From Symsagittifera roscoffensis (taxonomy: Eukaryota; Xenacoelomorpha; Acoela; Convolutidae), in the NCBI RefSeq assembly GCF_963678635.1, contig NC_087069.1, positions 17,024,660-17,088,659 of the forward strand: 64,000 bases of DNA, given 5' to 3'. The notes beneath the pieces were generated by a model. That model did no database searches and was not told where the DNA came from. It saw only the letters and a program-made list of their open reading frames with translations. The position numbers and the translations under genes are program-made. Shown here piece by piece: positions 11,146 through 20,700 of the stretch. Every line of letters starts with the position of its first letter. The first letter of the stretch is position 1.

Positions 11146-12939
11146 CTAGTCGTCGGGGAAAAAACCGTGGGGGAAGATGTCGTGAATTAGTTTTGAAGTT
11201 GTGAGTAGTTTAGCTAGAATGCGGATGATATTTTTAGTTTGAAGCAGTGGCCAAAGCAATTGAAGTGCCTTAATAGTGGTTAGTTCTTCAGTGCCTACTG
11301 CAAACTCATAAGGTGTGTTTTGGATTAAGTTATATAATTTGTGGTTAAATTTAGTGTTGTGGATGAATTCTAAAATTGGGATCTCTATAGGCTGTACAAA
11401 CTCGTGCGGGATAAGGAAGGGTCGGGATTCTTCGGCGTTGAAGGTCTTGGTGATGGGGCAGAAAATATACATTTGGGTTATGGGGTCATAATTACGAAGA
11501 ATACCATGGAGGTTAGTGTCTTTAATACAATATGTGAAATTTAGGAAATACGGTGAAGTGTATTTTGAATTGATGAATTGGAAACGATGGTGTGGTTGTC
11601 TAGAGGGTGTGTGGAGGTCAAAGTGATTTTGGATGAAACGATAGTAACTGTATGTATGTGTTTGTTTAGTGCGCAACATAATATCGTGTGAGCAGTGTAA
11701 ATCTCTTTCGTGTGGTGCAAGGAAATGAAAGGTTAGTGAAAAGATTTGGAAGCGTTCTTTAAAACTTTCGTATGCTTGTGTGTTTGTTAGTGCTTCTGAA
11801 ATAATGTGATCAAACTTTCGGTCGAAAATGTTTAGTGTAAATACATATGGTGTCTTGATGAAAAATTTCTCGGTGATTTGGGGATTAGCGAAGCGATCGT
11901 CGTCTAGGAATTTATCTTGGTTAGCTCTAATGATGTTGTGATCGTAGTATTCTAGTGTATATTCATTAGCTCTAGGTGCAGTGTGTATTTTTAGTGATTT
12001 TTTATATCCAACGTAAGTAAACTGTCTAGCGGTGAGTGGTGTAGTTAGTCGATATAGCATATCTTTGTTTCGGTCTGTATCGATGGAAGTGTTGGTTAAA
12101 GGTAAGCAAAGAGGGTTAGTGAAATGATAGTATGAGGTCCAAGAGAGAGTGGGCATTAAAACGTATTCGTCTACAAAGTTGCGTGTTTCGTTAGCGTCAT
12201 GAGGGGTGTTTAAGGTGTATTGTGGAAATGAGGGTAAAGTGATAGCTAAAAATTCTTTGGTGTTAGTATGCTGGGGGTGGTTGATGTATTCACGGGCTGT
12301 TCCTGGTTTTGCTGGGAAAGGATGGTTGGGGAACTTTCTTTTAAAAGTGCGGTAAGCTCTATTAGTGTTGAGTGAGGATTCAGTTGATGTGGATGATGGT
12401 GCTAATGATTCAGTATAATTTGAAGAGGGTGTAGGGGGATTGGATGAATTTGTAGTGGAGGAGATTTGGTTTATGGTCGGGGTGTTAAGGTGGTAGGGTT
12501 GTTGTTGGAGGGTAATAAAATTGTCTAGCTCTGGGGAGATTCGGGGGGTGTCTGGAGATGATTGGTCAGAATGGTATGAGGAATAGGTTGGGGTAACTTG
12601 GGAAGCATAAGAGGGTGTGGGAGTGATTGGGTCAGGGTTATTTGACAATATGGGTTGAAAAGGAGGTTGAGAAAAATGAGAAGGGTTATGAAAATTATTG
12701 GATGGAGATGGTTCTGAGTCGGCAAATTCATCGGGGGTTTCAATATTCGGATTATTTAGCTGTGAAATGGAGTATAAAACTGAAATTTGTGAGTTAGTGT
12801 CGGAATTCATGCCTGATGTTACATTGCTAGGTGGAAAATCGGGTGGCGGAAAAGCAAAAAGTGGTATTATTGGGATTGAAGAAGGAAGGTTGGTTGGATG
12901 GGAATTTGATCGATGGAGTGATCCAAGTTGGCGGCTCAT
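11146..12939 (-). CDS. Giant element 3' ORF, 597 aa, unknown function
   Basis: Intact frame from ATG 12939. The ATG overlaps the stop of the envelope-like gene as ATGA, so the two are tightly coupled. Residues 1 to about 200 are S/P/T/N-rich and probably disordered (many SPS, TPS and PPF runs). From about residue 200 the composition changes to a globular pattern rich in aromatic residues, His and Tyr (RTFKRKFPNHPFP, SLTFHFLAPHERDLHCSHD, YIFCPITKTFNAEESRPF). I see no signal peptide, membrane helix or known retroviral accessory motif. It could be a structural or regulatory accessory protein. I do not recognise the family; the frame's integrity shows it is under selection or very recent. Confidence 0.85.
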   Translation of the reverse strand: MSRQLGSLHRSNSHPTNLPSSIPIIPLFAFPPPDFPPSNVTSGMNSDTNSQISVLYSISQLNNPNIETPDEFADSEPSPSNNFHNPSHFSQPPFQPILSNNPDPITPTPSYASQVTPTYSSYHSDQSSPDTPRISPELDNFITLQQQPYHLNTPTINQISSTTNSSNPPTPSSNYTESLAPSSTSTESSLNTNRAYRTFKRKFPNHPFPAKPGTAREYINHPQHTNTKEFLAITLPSFPQYTLNTPHDANETRNFVDEYVLMPTLSWTSYYHFTNPLCLPLTNTSIDTDRNKDMLYRLTTPLTARQFTYVGYKKSLKIHTAPRANEYTLEYYDHNIIRANQDKFLDDDRFANPQITEKFFIKTPYVFTLNIFDRKFDHIISEALTNTQAYESFKERFQIFSLTFHFLAPHERDLHCSHDIMLRTKQTHTYSYYRFIQNHFDLHTPSRQPHHRFQFINSKYTSPYFLNFTYCIKDTNLHGILRNYDPITQMYIFCPITKTFNAEESRPFLIPHEFVQPIEIPILEFIHNTKFNHKLYNLIQNTPYEFAVGTEELTTIKALQLLWPLLQTKNIIRILAKLLTTSKLIHDIFPHGFFPDD

Positions 12940-15554
12940 CGTGGGCTAAAAAAATTATTATTTTGAGATTGAAAAGCGGTGGTATGGGGTTGTTCAATAA
13001 TTTGTTCATAAGTATTATCATCTTGTGATTGATGTGTTATTATATGTTGGACGGGACTTTGCGATGTGGTGAGTCTAAAATTTGGATTATGTGTGATGGC
13101 TAAATTTCGAAAATTTCGTGGGACTAGGGATAGTGGATGGTTATTTGGTAGGGGTGGTAATTGTGGTGCCGTTGGCTGTGTGTCGACATTGTTATGTTCT
13201 TCGTCGTATGTATTTTGTCGTGTTGTTATTTTTGTGTTATATTCTTTTATTTGTGCGTCTAAAAGAATTTTGTTTATAGATGTCGAAAAAATTCCAAAAA
13301 ATCCTGCAAAGAGTATGCGTGCTACGCTTGCTTGTCTGTTTACTTGTGTGTGTATAGCACATGTATTGTAGATTCCTTTTAAGAGTGAGAAAAGAAATCC
13401 AATAAAGTTAAACATTGCGTATAAAATAGTCAATTTTTCTAAGATGTAGTAGGGCCATCCTAGAAAATCAAGGATTTCATTCTTGAGTGTAACAAAGCTA
13501 AAAATGTTAATTGGTGATATATCTTGGGGACGGTATTTTTCGCCGTTTAGATATATATAATCTTTAATGTCTTTAAAATATCCGCTATAGTCTTGCGTGT
13601 AGATATCGGCAAATCCTGCGGTTTCTGCAAGTTTGCGTAAATTTTGGTCTATTGATTGTCTTTGTATAGTGTCCATTTGTGTTAATAATTCTTGGAATTG
13701 TTGTGTTCTAATGTGATGTTGAATATCTGATTTTGAATAGATTCCTATTGATTGTAAGTCTATATTTGGGTTTCGAGCAATAGCGCGAATGCTTTCTGGT
13801 GAAAATTTTTTGAGTGATTGCATTAATGTGGGATATGGAGTGAGAAGATAAAATTTATTTTCATCAGGGTTTAGTTGTACTACATTGTGGCTGTTTTCTG
13901 ATCCACATGGGACTGCGGTATCCCAGAAATAGGTTCTTCGTGAAAGTGTATCCACGAAATGTACTTTATTCTTATAAAAGATAGGGATTCTTTTATAACA
14001 TCGTTTATCTTCAAAAACGTATAGTGGTGATACTTTTTTAGTACAAGTATAAAACCATAAGATGTTTCCTTCGTAGTCTAAAAAATTTGATCTATTTCCA
14101 GATAATAAGTATCCTGCGTAGGGTATTTTTAATACTGCTAGTGCAAGTGATTGTAATATTTGTGTTCGTTCTAATTCGCATAGTTGGTGTAGTGTTTCTA
14201 ATTCGGAGAGTGACATTTCTTGAAAAATGCGGCTAATTGTATAGTCTAGTTTCATATCCAAATGAATATCATAGTGGATATTACCGAAATATGTAGTATT
14301 CATTAGTGATAATTCTTGTAAGCGTGTGCTTCTGGTGTCATAAGGTTTTAGATGTCCACCAGGTTGTCCGTTGCTTTTTTCAAAATTAACTGGTATATAG
14401 GATGTTCCTTCGTTTAGAGGATGACCTGTGGCATATGGGTCGATTTTCACTTTTCCAGTGGTCATGTCGAATCCTTTTTCGTATTCAACTAATATTTCAG
14501 AGTATTGTGTTCTGTGAAGTGGATTCCTGTATTTACATGCAAGTTCTGTTTCTTGATATATTTGAAAACGTGTCAATTTATTTTCTATATTATCTATGTT
14601 TCTAAAATCGGAACTTAGTTTGCGTGATGGATGGACTTGTTCATATGGAATTGATTGTATAAAATATTTTTCGTGAAATTTTATCATACGAGCGTGTATT
14701 TTTGCTACTTGAAATGTTGTACATGTATCTTCGGGGAACCAAACAATTGTTGCTTGTGTTCTCGTTGTAGGGTCGCAATATCCTTGATCATTTTTACAAG
14801 GTAGTCGGATTCCTTGATAGATCATTGTATTATCAGATAAATCTCGTGTGAGTTGTATTTTTTCGAGTTGTATTTTCCAATCGAAAAACATTATTTCTTG
14901 GTATCCTTTATTTTTCGTGTCTGCTTTGCAGTTTGATGGGTTATTTATACCAATGTGTGGTATCCAATGTTTATCATGTAGGTCATAGGTTAATCGTCCG
15001 TGTGCGCCGTTATACGGGTATTTTTCGTCTAGTTTTATATGTCCTTGGTGTCTTTCAAGTTGTGATTGATGTACAGAGTCTGAAAAAACTTGAAAATTTA
15101 CTAACTTTCTTTGGGAGTTTTTATTTCGTGTGATGTTTAGTCTAAGTAATTCATTTTTACAATCGTCGGGATTGAGATGTAAAAGACGTTCTATATTACT
15201 TTGATAGAATGATTCATGGTCAAGTCGGTTTTTGTTTCCGTTCGAGACTTGTGAACAATGTACTTTCTTTTCGGAAAATGTTGCTGTGAATTTATAACCT
15301 GTAACTGTTGTTGCTCGGGCTTTTGAATAGAGTGTTGCTATTATATCTGTGGTTTCTATAGCTTGTGGTTCTGTTTCACATTGTGATACTTGATTTATTG
15401 CATATTTGTGTAGTGTTTTTTGTTCATTTTCTTCGCAATCGTAATGTGTTACTAATAAATCTTGTGGTCCTGTACGAGGGGAAGGGTTTATGTTTTGATT
15501 TGAGGTTACTAGAAAAAGGAGTTGGAGAAAAATTAATAATTTTAGAATATACAT
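12936..15554 (-). CDS. env: Envelope-like glycoprotein, 872 aa
   Basis: The ATG at 15554 is followed by a hydrophobic signal peptide (MYILKLLIFLQLLFLVTS, residues 1-18), then a large Cys-containing ectodomain with N-glycosylation sequons. Two hydrophobic segments lie near residues 706-728 (TILYAMFNFIGFLFSLL) and 745-768 (ARILFAGFFGIFSTS), followed by a tail of about 100 mostly polar residues. The ectodomain begins with THYDC at residues 36-40, then a V-x-x-C about 18 residues on. That spacing recalls glycoproteins of chuviruses and of envelope-bearing metazoan retroelements (proposed class III-type fusion proteins). Position after pol and topology fit an envelope; the chuvirus-like affinity is my inference. 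The start overlaps the preceding ORF by 13 nt and the stop overlaps the next ATG. Confidence 0.8.
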   Translation of the reverse strand: MYILKLLIFLQLLFLVTSNQNINPSPRTGPQDLLVTHYDCEENEQKTLHKYAINQVSQCETEPQAIETTDIIATLYSKARATTVTGYKFTATFSEKKVHCSQVSNGNKNRLDHESFYQSNIERLLHLNPDDCKNELLRLNITRNKNSQRKLVNFQVFSDSVHQSQLERHQGHIKLDEKYPYNGAHGRLTYDLHDKHWIPHIGINNPSNCKADTKNKGYQEIMFFDWKIQLEKIQLTRDLSDNTMIYQGIRLPCKNDQGYCDPTTRTQATIVWFPEDTCTTFQVAKIHARMIKFHEKYFIQSIPYEQVHPSRKLSSDFRNIDNIENKLTRFQIYQETELACKYRNPLHRTQYSEILVEYEKGFDMTTGKVKIDPYATGHPLNEGTSYIPVNFEKSNGQPGGHLKPYDTRSTRLQELSLMNTTYFGNIHYDIHLDMKLDYTISRIFQEMSLSELETLHQLCELERTQILQSLALAVLKIPYAGYLLSGNRSNFLDYEGNILWFYTCTKKVSPLYVFEDKRCYKRIPIFYKNKVHFVDTLSRRTYFWDTAVPCGSENSHNVVQLNPDENKFYLLTPYPTLMQSLKKFSPESIRAIARNPNIDLQSIGIYSKSDIQHHIRTQQFQELLTQMDTIQRQSIDQNLRKLAETAGFADIYTQDYSGYFKDIKDYIYLNGEKYRPQDISPINIFSFVTLKNEILDFLGWPYYILEKLTILYAMFNFIGFLFSLLKGIYNTCAIHTQVNRQASVARILFAGFFGIFSTSINKILLDAQIKEYNTKITTRQNTYDEEHNNVDTQPTAPQLPPLPNNHPLSLVPRNFRNLAITHNPNFRLTTSQSPVQHIITHQSQDDNTYEQIIEQPHTTAFQSQNNNFFSPR

Positions 15555-16678
15555 GTGTATGATAATCCTGAGTATGGGTTATAAAATGTAATGTAACCAA
15601 TTGTGTTTTTGGTGTATCTGTCGTATTTATATATTACTTCAGTAGTTATAAACGGTGGTGGTAGTGATTGAGCTGTTATGTTAGGTGGATTTAATGGGTA
15701 GGGATGTTGGGTAATGTTATTTAACTTAACTGTGATTTCAAATTTTAATTGTAAACTGTTTTGTTGGAGTATTTGAATATTGTGATCACGGATATCGTTG
15801 TGAATATCTTGGCGATATTGTAATCTATTAAGTGCCCAGTTATGAAGGCGGTTACTTTCTTGATGTTGTCCAAATAATGGTGGAGGTGCTGTGAATGTAT
15901 TCCAATCTAATCTTAAAGGAATTTTTATTGATGATTGTTCTCGATATCTGGCGTCGAGATTATTTGGAAAATTTAAGTTAAAGGGTAGTGGTGAAAATTG
16001 GCTTATTGATGGTGTTGATGGTAGTGATAATGTTTCTGGTAGTGATGAGGATGTTGTTGTATCCGTAGAAATATCTATGGGGTCATTGACTAAATTTGGT
16101 TCACCTTGTGTAAATGAATGTGTAGTCCAATATGGAAGTCGTGATGTTAGGTTTGGGGGGTTAAAAGGATTTTCTCGTGCTTGTTCAGATGTTGGTGTTG
16201 AACCTAAGTAGTCTGAGGGGAGACTTGAAGTGCTTCGTTGTGAAAAAAGTGTAGGAGTTTCTGGTGTGATACCAGTGGTGTTTTCTGGAGTGGTTTGTGA
16301 TGGGGATTGAGGTATATCAAAATGAACTCGGGGAGTTTGAAAATTTCTGTTTCGTCGAGGATGTATAATTTGTCTATCTATTTCTGTTGTGTTTTGGTTT
16401 TGACTAAGGTTTCGTATTCTACTTAGTTCTTGTGGTAGTGTTGGGTAAAGATTATATGTTGGTTCACTTAGGGATGCTTGTCGTTGAACTGGTTCTAGTG
16501 GTTCAGATAAACGAGCGTGCCGTTCTTCAAAAGTGTATGGATTGTCTTGAAAAGAAATTCGTGTAGATGTTGGAGGATTTTGAGTAGTTGAAGGTGGTGT
16601 TTGGTTATCTTGGGATGATGTCGGTGAAGACTGATTCTGTGACTGTTGGGTAGCAATTTTTGATGGATTTTTGAATTG
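15542..16678 (-). CDS. ATG-less 378-codon open frame before env
   Basis: The frame is open from just after a TAA at 16681-16679 to a TAA at 15544-15542, with no stop in 378 codons and no ATG near its start. The first two thirds are S/T/P/Q-rich (SQNQSSPTSSQDNQ near the start). The C-terminal part is folded-looking (HNWALNRLQYRQDI, then FEITVKLNNIT, then IYKYDRYTKNTIGYIT). It overlaps the env start codon by 13 nt. A frameshift from the preceding 62-aa ORF cannot reach it, because this frame's own upstream stop lies downstream of that ORF's stop. Expression therefore needs non-AUG reinitiation or splicing into the frame, or its start codon has been lost. Confidence 0.7.
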   Translation of the reverse strand, partial: QFKNPSKIATQQSQNQSSPTSSQDNQTPPSTTQNPPTSTRISFQDNPYTFEERHARLSEPLEPVQRQASLSEPTYNLYPTLPQELSRIRNLSQNQNTTEIDRQIIHPRRNRNFQTPRVHFDIPQSPSQTTPENTTGITPETPTLFSQRSTSSLPSDYLGSTPTSEQARENPFNPPNLTSRLPYWTTHSFTQGEPNLVNDPIDISTDTTTSSSLPETLSLPSTPSISQFSPLPFNLNFPNNLDARYREQSSIKIPLRLDWNTFTAPPPLFGQHQESNRLHNWALNRLQYRQDIHNDIRDHNIQILQQNSLQLKFEITVKLNNITQHPYPLNPPNITAQSLPPPFITTEVIYKYDRYTKNTIGYITFYNPYSGLSYTCIF

Positions 16679-16683
16679 TTACT

Positions 16684-16872
16684 TTAGTGGGAAGGTTTAT
16701 GTTTTTTATAATATTCTTCCAAAAAAATAATTAAAAAAATTGTTGCTAGGGCAAATGTGATGATTGCTTTCTTTATACATTTACATATGGTCAAAATGAG
16801 GGATGATAGAAATGTTATGAAAATTACAAACAATAAAAAAATATCAGTTCTACTGAAAATTGTTCGTATCAT
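16684..16872 (-). CDS. Small membrane protein, 62 aa
   Basis: ATG 16872 overlaps the stop of the preceding ORF as ATGA. Two hydrophobic segments, DIFLLFVIFITFLSSLILTI and IITFALATIFLIIFL, are separated by a short Cys/Lys loop (CKCIKK), and the tail is basic (EEYYKKHKPSH). This is a hairpin two-helix topology as in viroporins or small assembly proteins. No homologue is recognised. The TAA is followed 2 nt later by the TAA that bounds the next open frame. Confidence 0.65.
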   Translation of the reverse strand: MIRTIFSRTDIFLLFVIFITFLSSLILTICKCIKKAIITFALATIFLIIFLEEYYKKHKPSH

Positions 16873-17099
16873 TTAGACAAGTTGTTAAAATCGTACCTGT
16901 GGATATATTCAAGGGTTTTGGAAAGTTGGAGGAATAGTTCGAGTATTGTGTAGAAAATTAAAAAAATGTTACAAAAAATGATTAAGATTATTAGAAAAGA
17001 TTCAAGTAGATCAAAAAGAAATATTATAAAAGCTTCAAGTATTGAAAAAAAATGTTTAAAATTTATAAGTATTTGAGCGACTGTTTGAGAGAAAAGCAT
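16869..17099 (-). CDS. Small membrane protein, 76 aa
   Basis: ATG 17099 follows directly the TAA of the 42-aa ORF (TAAATG), and its TGA overlaps the ATG of the 62-aa ORF (ATGA). It is dominated by Leu/Ile/Phe (AFIIFLFDLLESFLIILIIF, CNIFLIFYTILELFLQL), giving one long or two adjacent membrane segments with acidic residues inside. The C-terminus is polar (EYIHRYDFNNLSK). The tight packing argues that it is a real gene. Function unknown. Confidence 0.65.
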   Translation of the reverse strand: MLFSQTVAQILINFKHFFSILEAFIIFLFDLLESFLIILIIFCNIFLIFYTILELFLQLSKTLEYIHRYDFNNLSK

Positions 17100-17228
17100 T
17101 TAAGAAATGATCTCTTGGTCGAATATTTTTTGCTGTTTGAGGCGATTTTCTAGTGTGGTCGAATTATTTATTAGTTTTTTTGACAAGTGGGTTGAGTTTC
17201 GTAAAAAACTGTTGGGGGCAATTTTCAT
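17100..17228 (-). CDS. Small basic ORF, 42 aa
   Basis: Starts at ATG 17228 (MKIAPNSFLRNSTHLSKKL) and ends at TAA 17102-17100, immediately followed by the ATG of the 76-aa ORF. It is polar and basic with a short amphipathic helix (TLENRLKQQKIFDQEI). Being the first ORF after the 470-nt gap behind Gag-Pol, it could be the entry point of a subgenomic RNA. Small size makes it uncertain; the abutting stop/start is the main support. Confidence 0.5.
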   Translation of the reverse strand: MKIAPNSFLRNSTHLSKKLINNSTTLENRLKQQKIFDQEIIS

Positions 17229-17700
17229 GGTGACTGGGAGGTCGTCTTTTTCTTTATTTTTGTTTGTCAAATGATCCGGGGTATGGTGAGATTTTTATAC
17301 TTTAGGCTAATTAAAATCTTCATTTTGTTACTTTAGGCTAAGTTATCAAATTTGTTTTGGGGGTATTCGTGGTCTGAGTTGGGGAAATATTGTTGATCTT
17401 TGGGTTATTAGATAAGGGAGGGGTACGGTATTATGGTGATATTTATTTTAGCTGTCAAGTTGGAGTGGTTTGCTTATTTTTGACCTGGAGGTTGTAAAGT
17501 TATAGTTAGAGATGTGCCTGGAGTTCTAGATTATTCGTCTAATTGATCTTAGTTTGAGTTAGAGAAAGTGGCGGATTGGATGAATCCTATTGGTCTATTT
17601 TGAACTAGAATTATTGCGTACTTGTGAGCATGTTATTTTGAAAAAATGAAATGAAAACTGTTACGGAGGTTTCAAGATTGTGAAGTATAAAATCTTAAAA
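17229..17700 (-). other. Spacer between Gag-Pol and the small-ORF cluster
   Basis: No long frame in this 470-nt stretch. It holds a short duplication (TTTAGGCTAA twice, near 17302 and 17333). This is where a splice acceptor for a subgenomic RNA would be expected, but I could not pick one with confidence. Confidence 0.4.
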
Positions 17701-20700
17701 TTACTTTTTAAATTCTACTTTCTTTAATATTTTAGATTGAGGGATGAACATTTTGTAGTTTTTACGTGGTTGATTTCGGAGTCTTGTTGTTTTTCTATGT
17801 TCTGATTTGTCTATTTCTTCTTGGGGTATTATTTGTTCGGTCATTTTTCTATTTTTTCTTTGTTTTGGAGATTCTTTATGGTTTTGTGTATTGATTTTGG
17901 TTGCGGTTGGTTTTGTGTTTTGATTTTCGGTGGGGTTATCATTTTGTTCTGTGTTTTTCAGATGTGGTTCATTTTGAATGATTTTTAATCCTGTGAAAGA
18001 ATATAATTGGGTTAATTCGCGGAGTGCGTATTCTTTTGGGTAATAAGGTAATAGGTTGTTTCGATGTTGAACGATTTCTTTTTTGTTTGAGTCGGTAATT
18101 TTATATGTGACATCAGTGGGTTTTGCAATTATTTGGTATGGTCCTTTTCGAAGGGGTTGTAATTTTTTAGAAATTCCTTTTTGAGTATTAAAATTAGGTA
18201 TTAAAACAAATGTTCCAATTTTTAAATCGGAAGCTGGTGTAAAACGTGAATTGATTTGTTCATTTATGTTTTGTCTTTGTAATAACTTTTTCGTTATTTT
18301 TTGGTAAATTTCATTGTGTTTCTTATCTCTATTTAAAATCCATTCGGTGTGTGTACCGGAGGCTAATTTAAGAATTTGTGGGTGATGAAAATGATCTTCA
18401 TCGTGTGTATGTAAAGGTAGGTTATAACAAATTGAGTCTTTAGTTGGTTGACAATAACCTTGTGCGTTTTTATGGGAATTTGCTGTAAACATTATTGGTT
18501 TGCGTGGCTTTTGGTTGAAAACCATTTCATATGGTGACATTCCTAAAGTTGTCGTGATTTGTGAATTATATGCTAAGGGAAATAATTTTACATCTGCTGA
18601 CCATTCGGTATATTTTGTATCATTTCCGTTGATGATACATCTAAGATATTCTTGCAGTGAGCGGTTCATACCTTCGACTAAACCGTTTGTCCAAGGTGCA
18701 TGAGATGTACGTGGTTTGTGTTTAATGTTATATAAATGACATAGTGTGATAATTTCATTATTTATGAATTCTGTACCGTTGTCTGTAACTAAAATTTCTG
18801 GTAGTCCGAATTTTGCTATCCAGTGTTCATAGAGTGTTGTGTAAGCGTAATAAGCGTTACAATGTGGTACTGGGTTAAGTGCTACATAATGTGTAAATGC
18901 GTCAACAATTACCATAATGTAGGAGTTTCCTTCTGATGAGGGTGAAATTGGGCCTTTAGTATCAAATGAGATACGGTGATTAAAGTACAAACCTTGTCCT
19001 TTAAAATCTTGTTTTTGTGCTATTTGTTTTTGATTTGGGTAAGGTTTATTCAGTTGACATACTATACAATCATTGCATAGTACTTTTATCCAAATCGGTG
19101 CATTTGGGAAGTAAAAATTTTGTATAAAATTTGAATATGTTTTTTCTGATCCAGAGTGTCCTTTAATATTTTGTGTATGTGAAATATTAAAAGCTATAAG
19201 AATCATACTTATAGGGAGACAGGGAACTGTAGATTCATTTAGGTTATACTCTAAAAGGTCTGTTTTTTCGTTAATTGTTGTGTTGTTAAATTTGCGAAAG
19301 TATCGGAGGAGTGTTTTGTTTCCTAGAATGGTTGAATCTGCTTTGATAGGTTTAGTTTTATATTTGTGCCATGATTTCAGTTGTCGAATTACTGGGTCAA
19401 GGTTTTGATATTGTTTCAGTGTTGGAATTGTAATTGTTTCTGTTGGAGGGAGAAAAATGTTTTCAATTTCGAATTTAGATAAGGGTATTGTATCTAATGG
19501 GTCATGAAGATCAAAAACTTGATTTATTGTGTATTTTGAATCATTTGTTTGTGGTCCTGATAAATTTATTTTATCAGTTAAATCTTCTTTTTCAATTAGT
19601 GGAAAATGGTCTTTTTTAGGCGGGTGTTGTTTTGTTCGTTTTTGTTGGGTGTTACTTTTTATCCATTGAGAATATGGGATTGGTTTGAAGGTTGATGTTC
19701 CAAGTAAATCAACTTCATAATGATTATTTTGACAATCTAAATAAAGTGGGAAATGTTGTAAATTATTTATTTGTGATTGTTCAATATCAGTTTTAACTGC
19801 ATATTTGCATTCTAATCGAGGTGATGTTTCGTTTTCTGCAAGGTAGAATTTTATATTTTTGGGTATTTCAACTGTTGTTTTTCGTGTAAGTAATTCAGGT
19901 GGTGTATTTCGACTTAAGGTGTCTGGTAATGCAAGATTTTTTCCTGCAGTCCAAACTATATGTAAGTTTGGAAACTTCATTAGAATTAATTGAAATCTGT
20001 AAACTCGGTGGTTTGGGTTAGATTTTTGTGTGAAAAGAAAAATGATTGGTTTGTGGTCTGTGAATAAAACTGTGGGATGTTTTGATCCAAGTATCAGAAA
20101 TTCATATTCTGTAAGTGTATAGATTATGGCTGTACATTCTCTCATTAGGGTTGAGAGTCGTAGCTCTGCTTGAGTGAATAATCGGGAGTTTGCTGATATA
20201 AGGTTCATTTTGTTTGTACCATTATGTGATTGTAATAATGCTGCGCCGATGCCAAAGTTCGAAGCATCGCACATTGCATAAAATGGTTGATCAGGGTCTG
20301 GAATTGTATTTGAAATTTGTTCAGTTAAAAGTTTCTTTATTTCTTCGAATCGTGCTTGATGTTCTGTATTCCATTCAAAGTTATTTTGTTGTCTAAGGAT
20401 GTTATAAAATGGTCGTAGATATAATTGCATTTTATAAACATATTTACTTAAAAAGTTTAACATTCCAAGGAATTCTTGGATTTTCTTTTTATTTGTTGGT
20501 GGTTGAAGTTTTTGAATAGCGTCAATGCGTGATTTCAGTGGAGTGATTGTTTTTCTTTCTATGTTATGTCCTAAGAATTTAACTCTTGTCAAAAAGAAGT
20601 GTGATTTATCGGGGGCGGCCTTCAGATTTTCGTTCTGAAGTATTTGGTGATATTTTTCTAAAACACTGAACATTTCGTCTTTTGTTTGTGATTGCATAAA

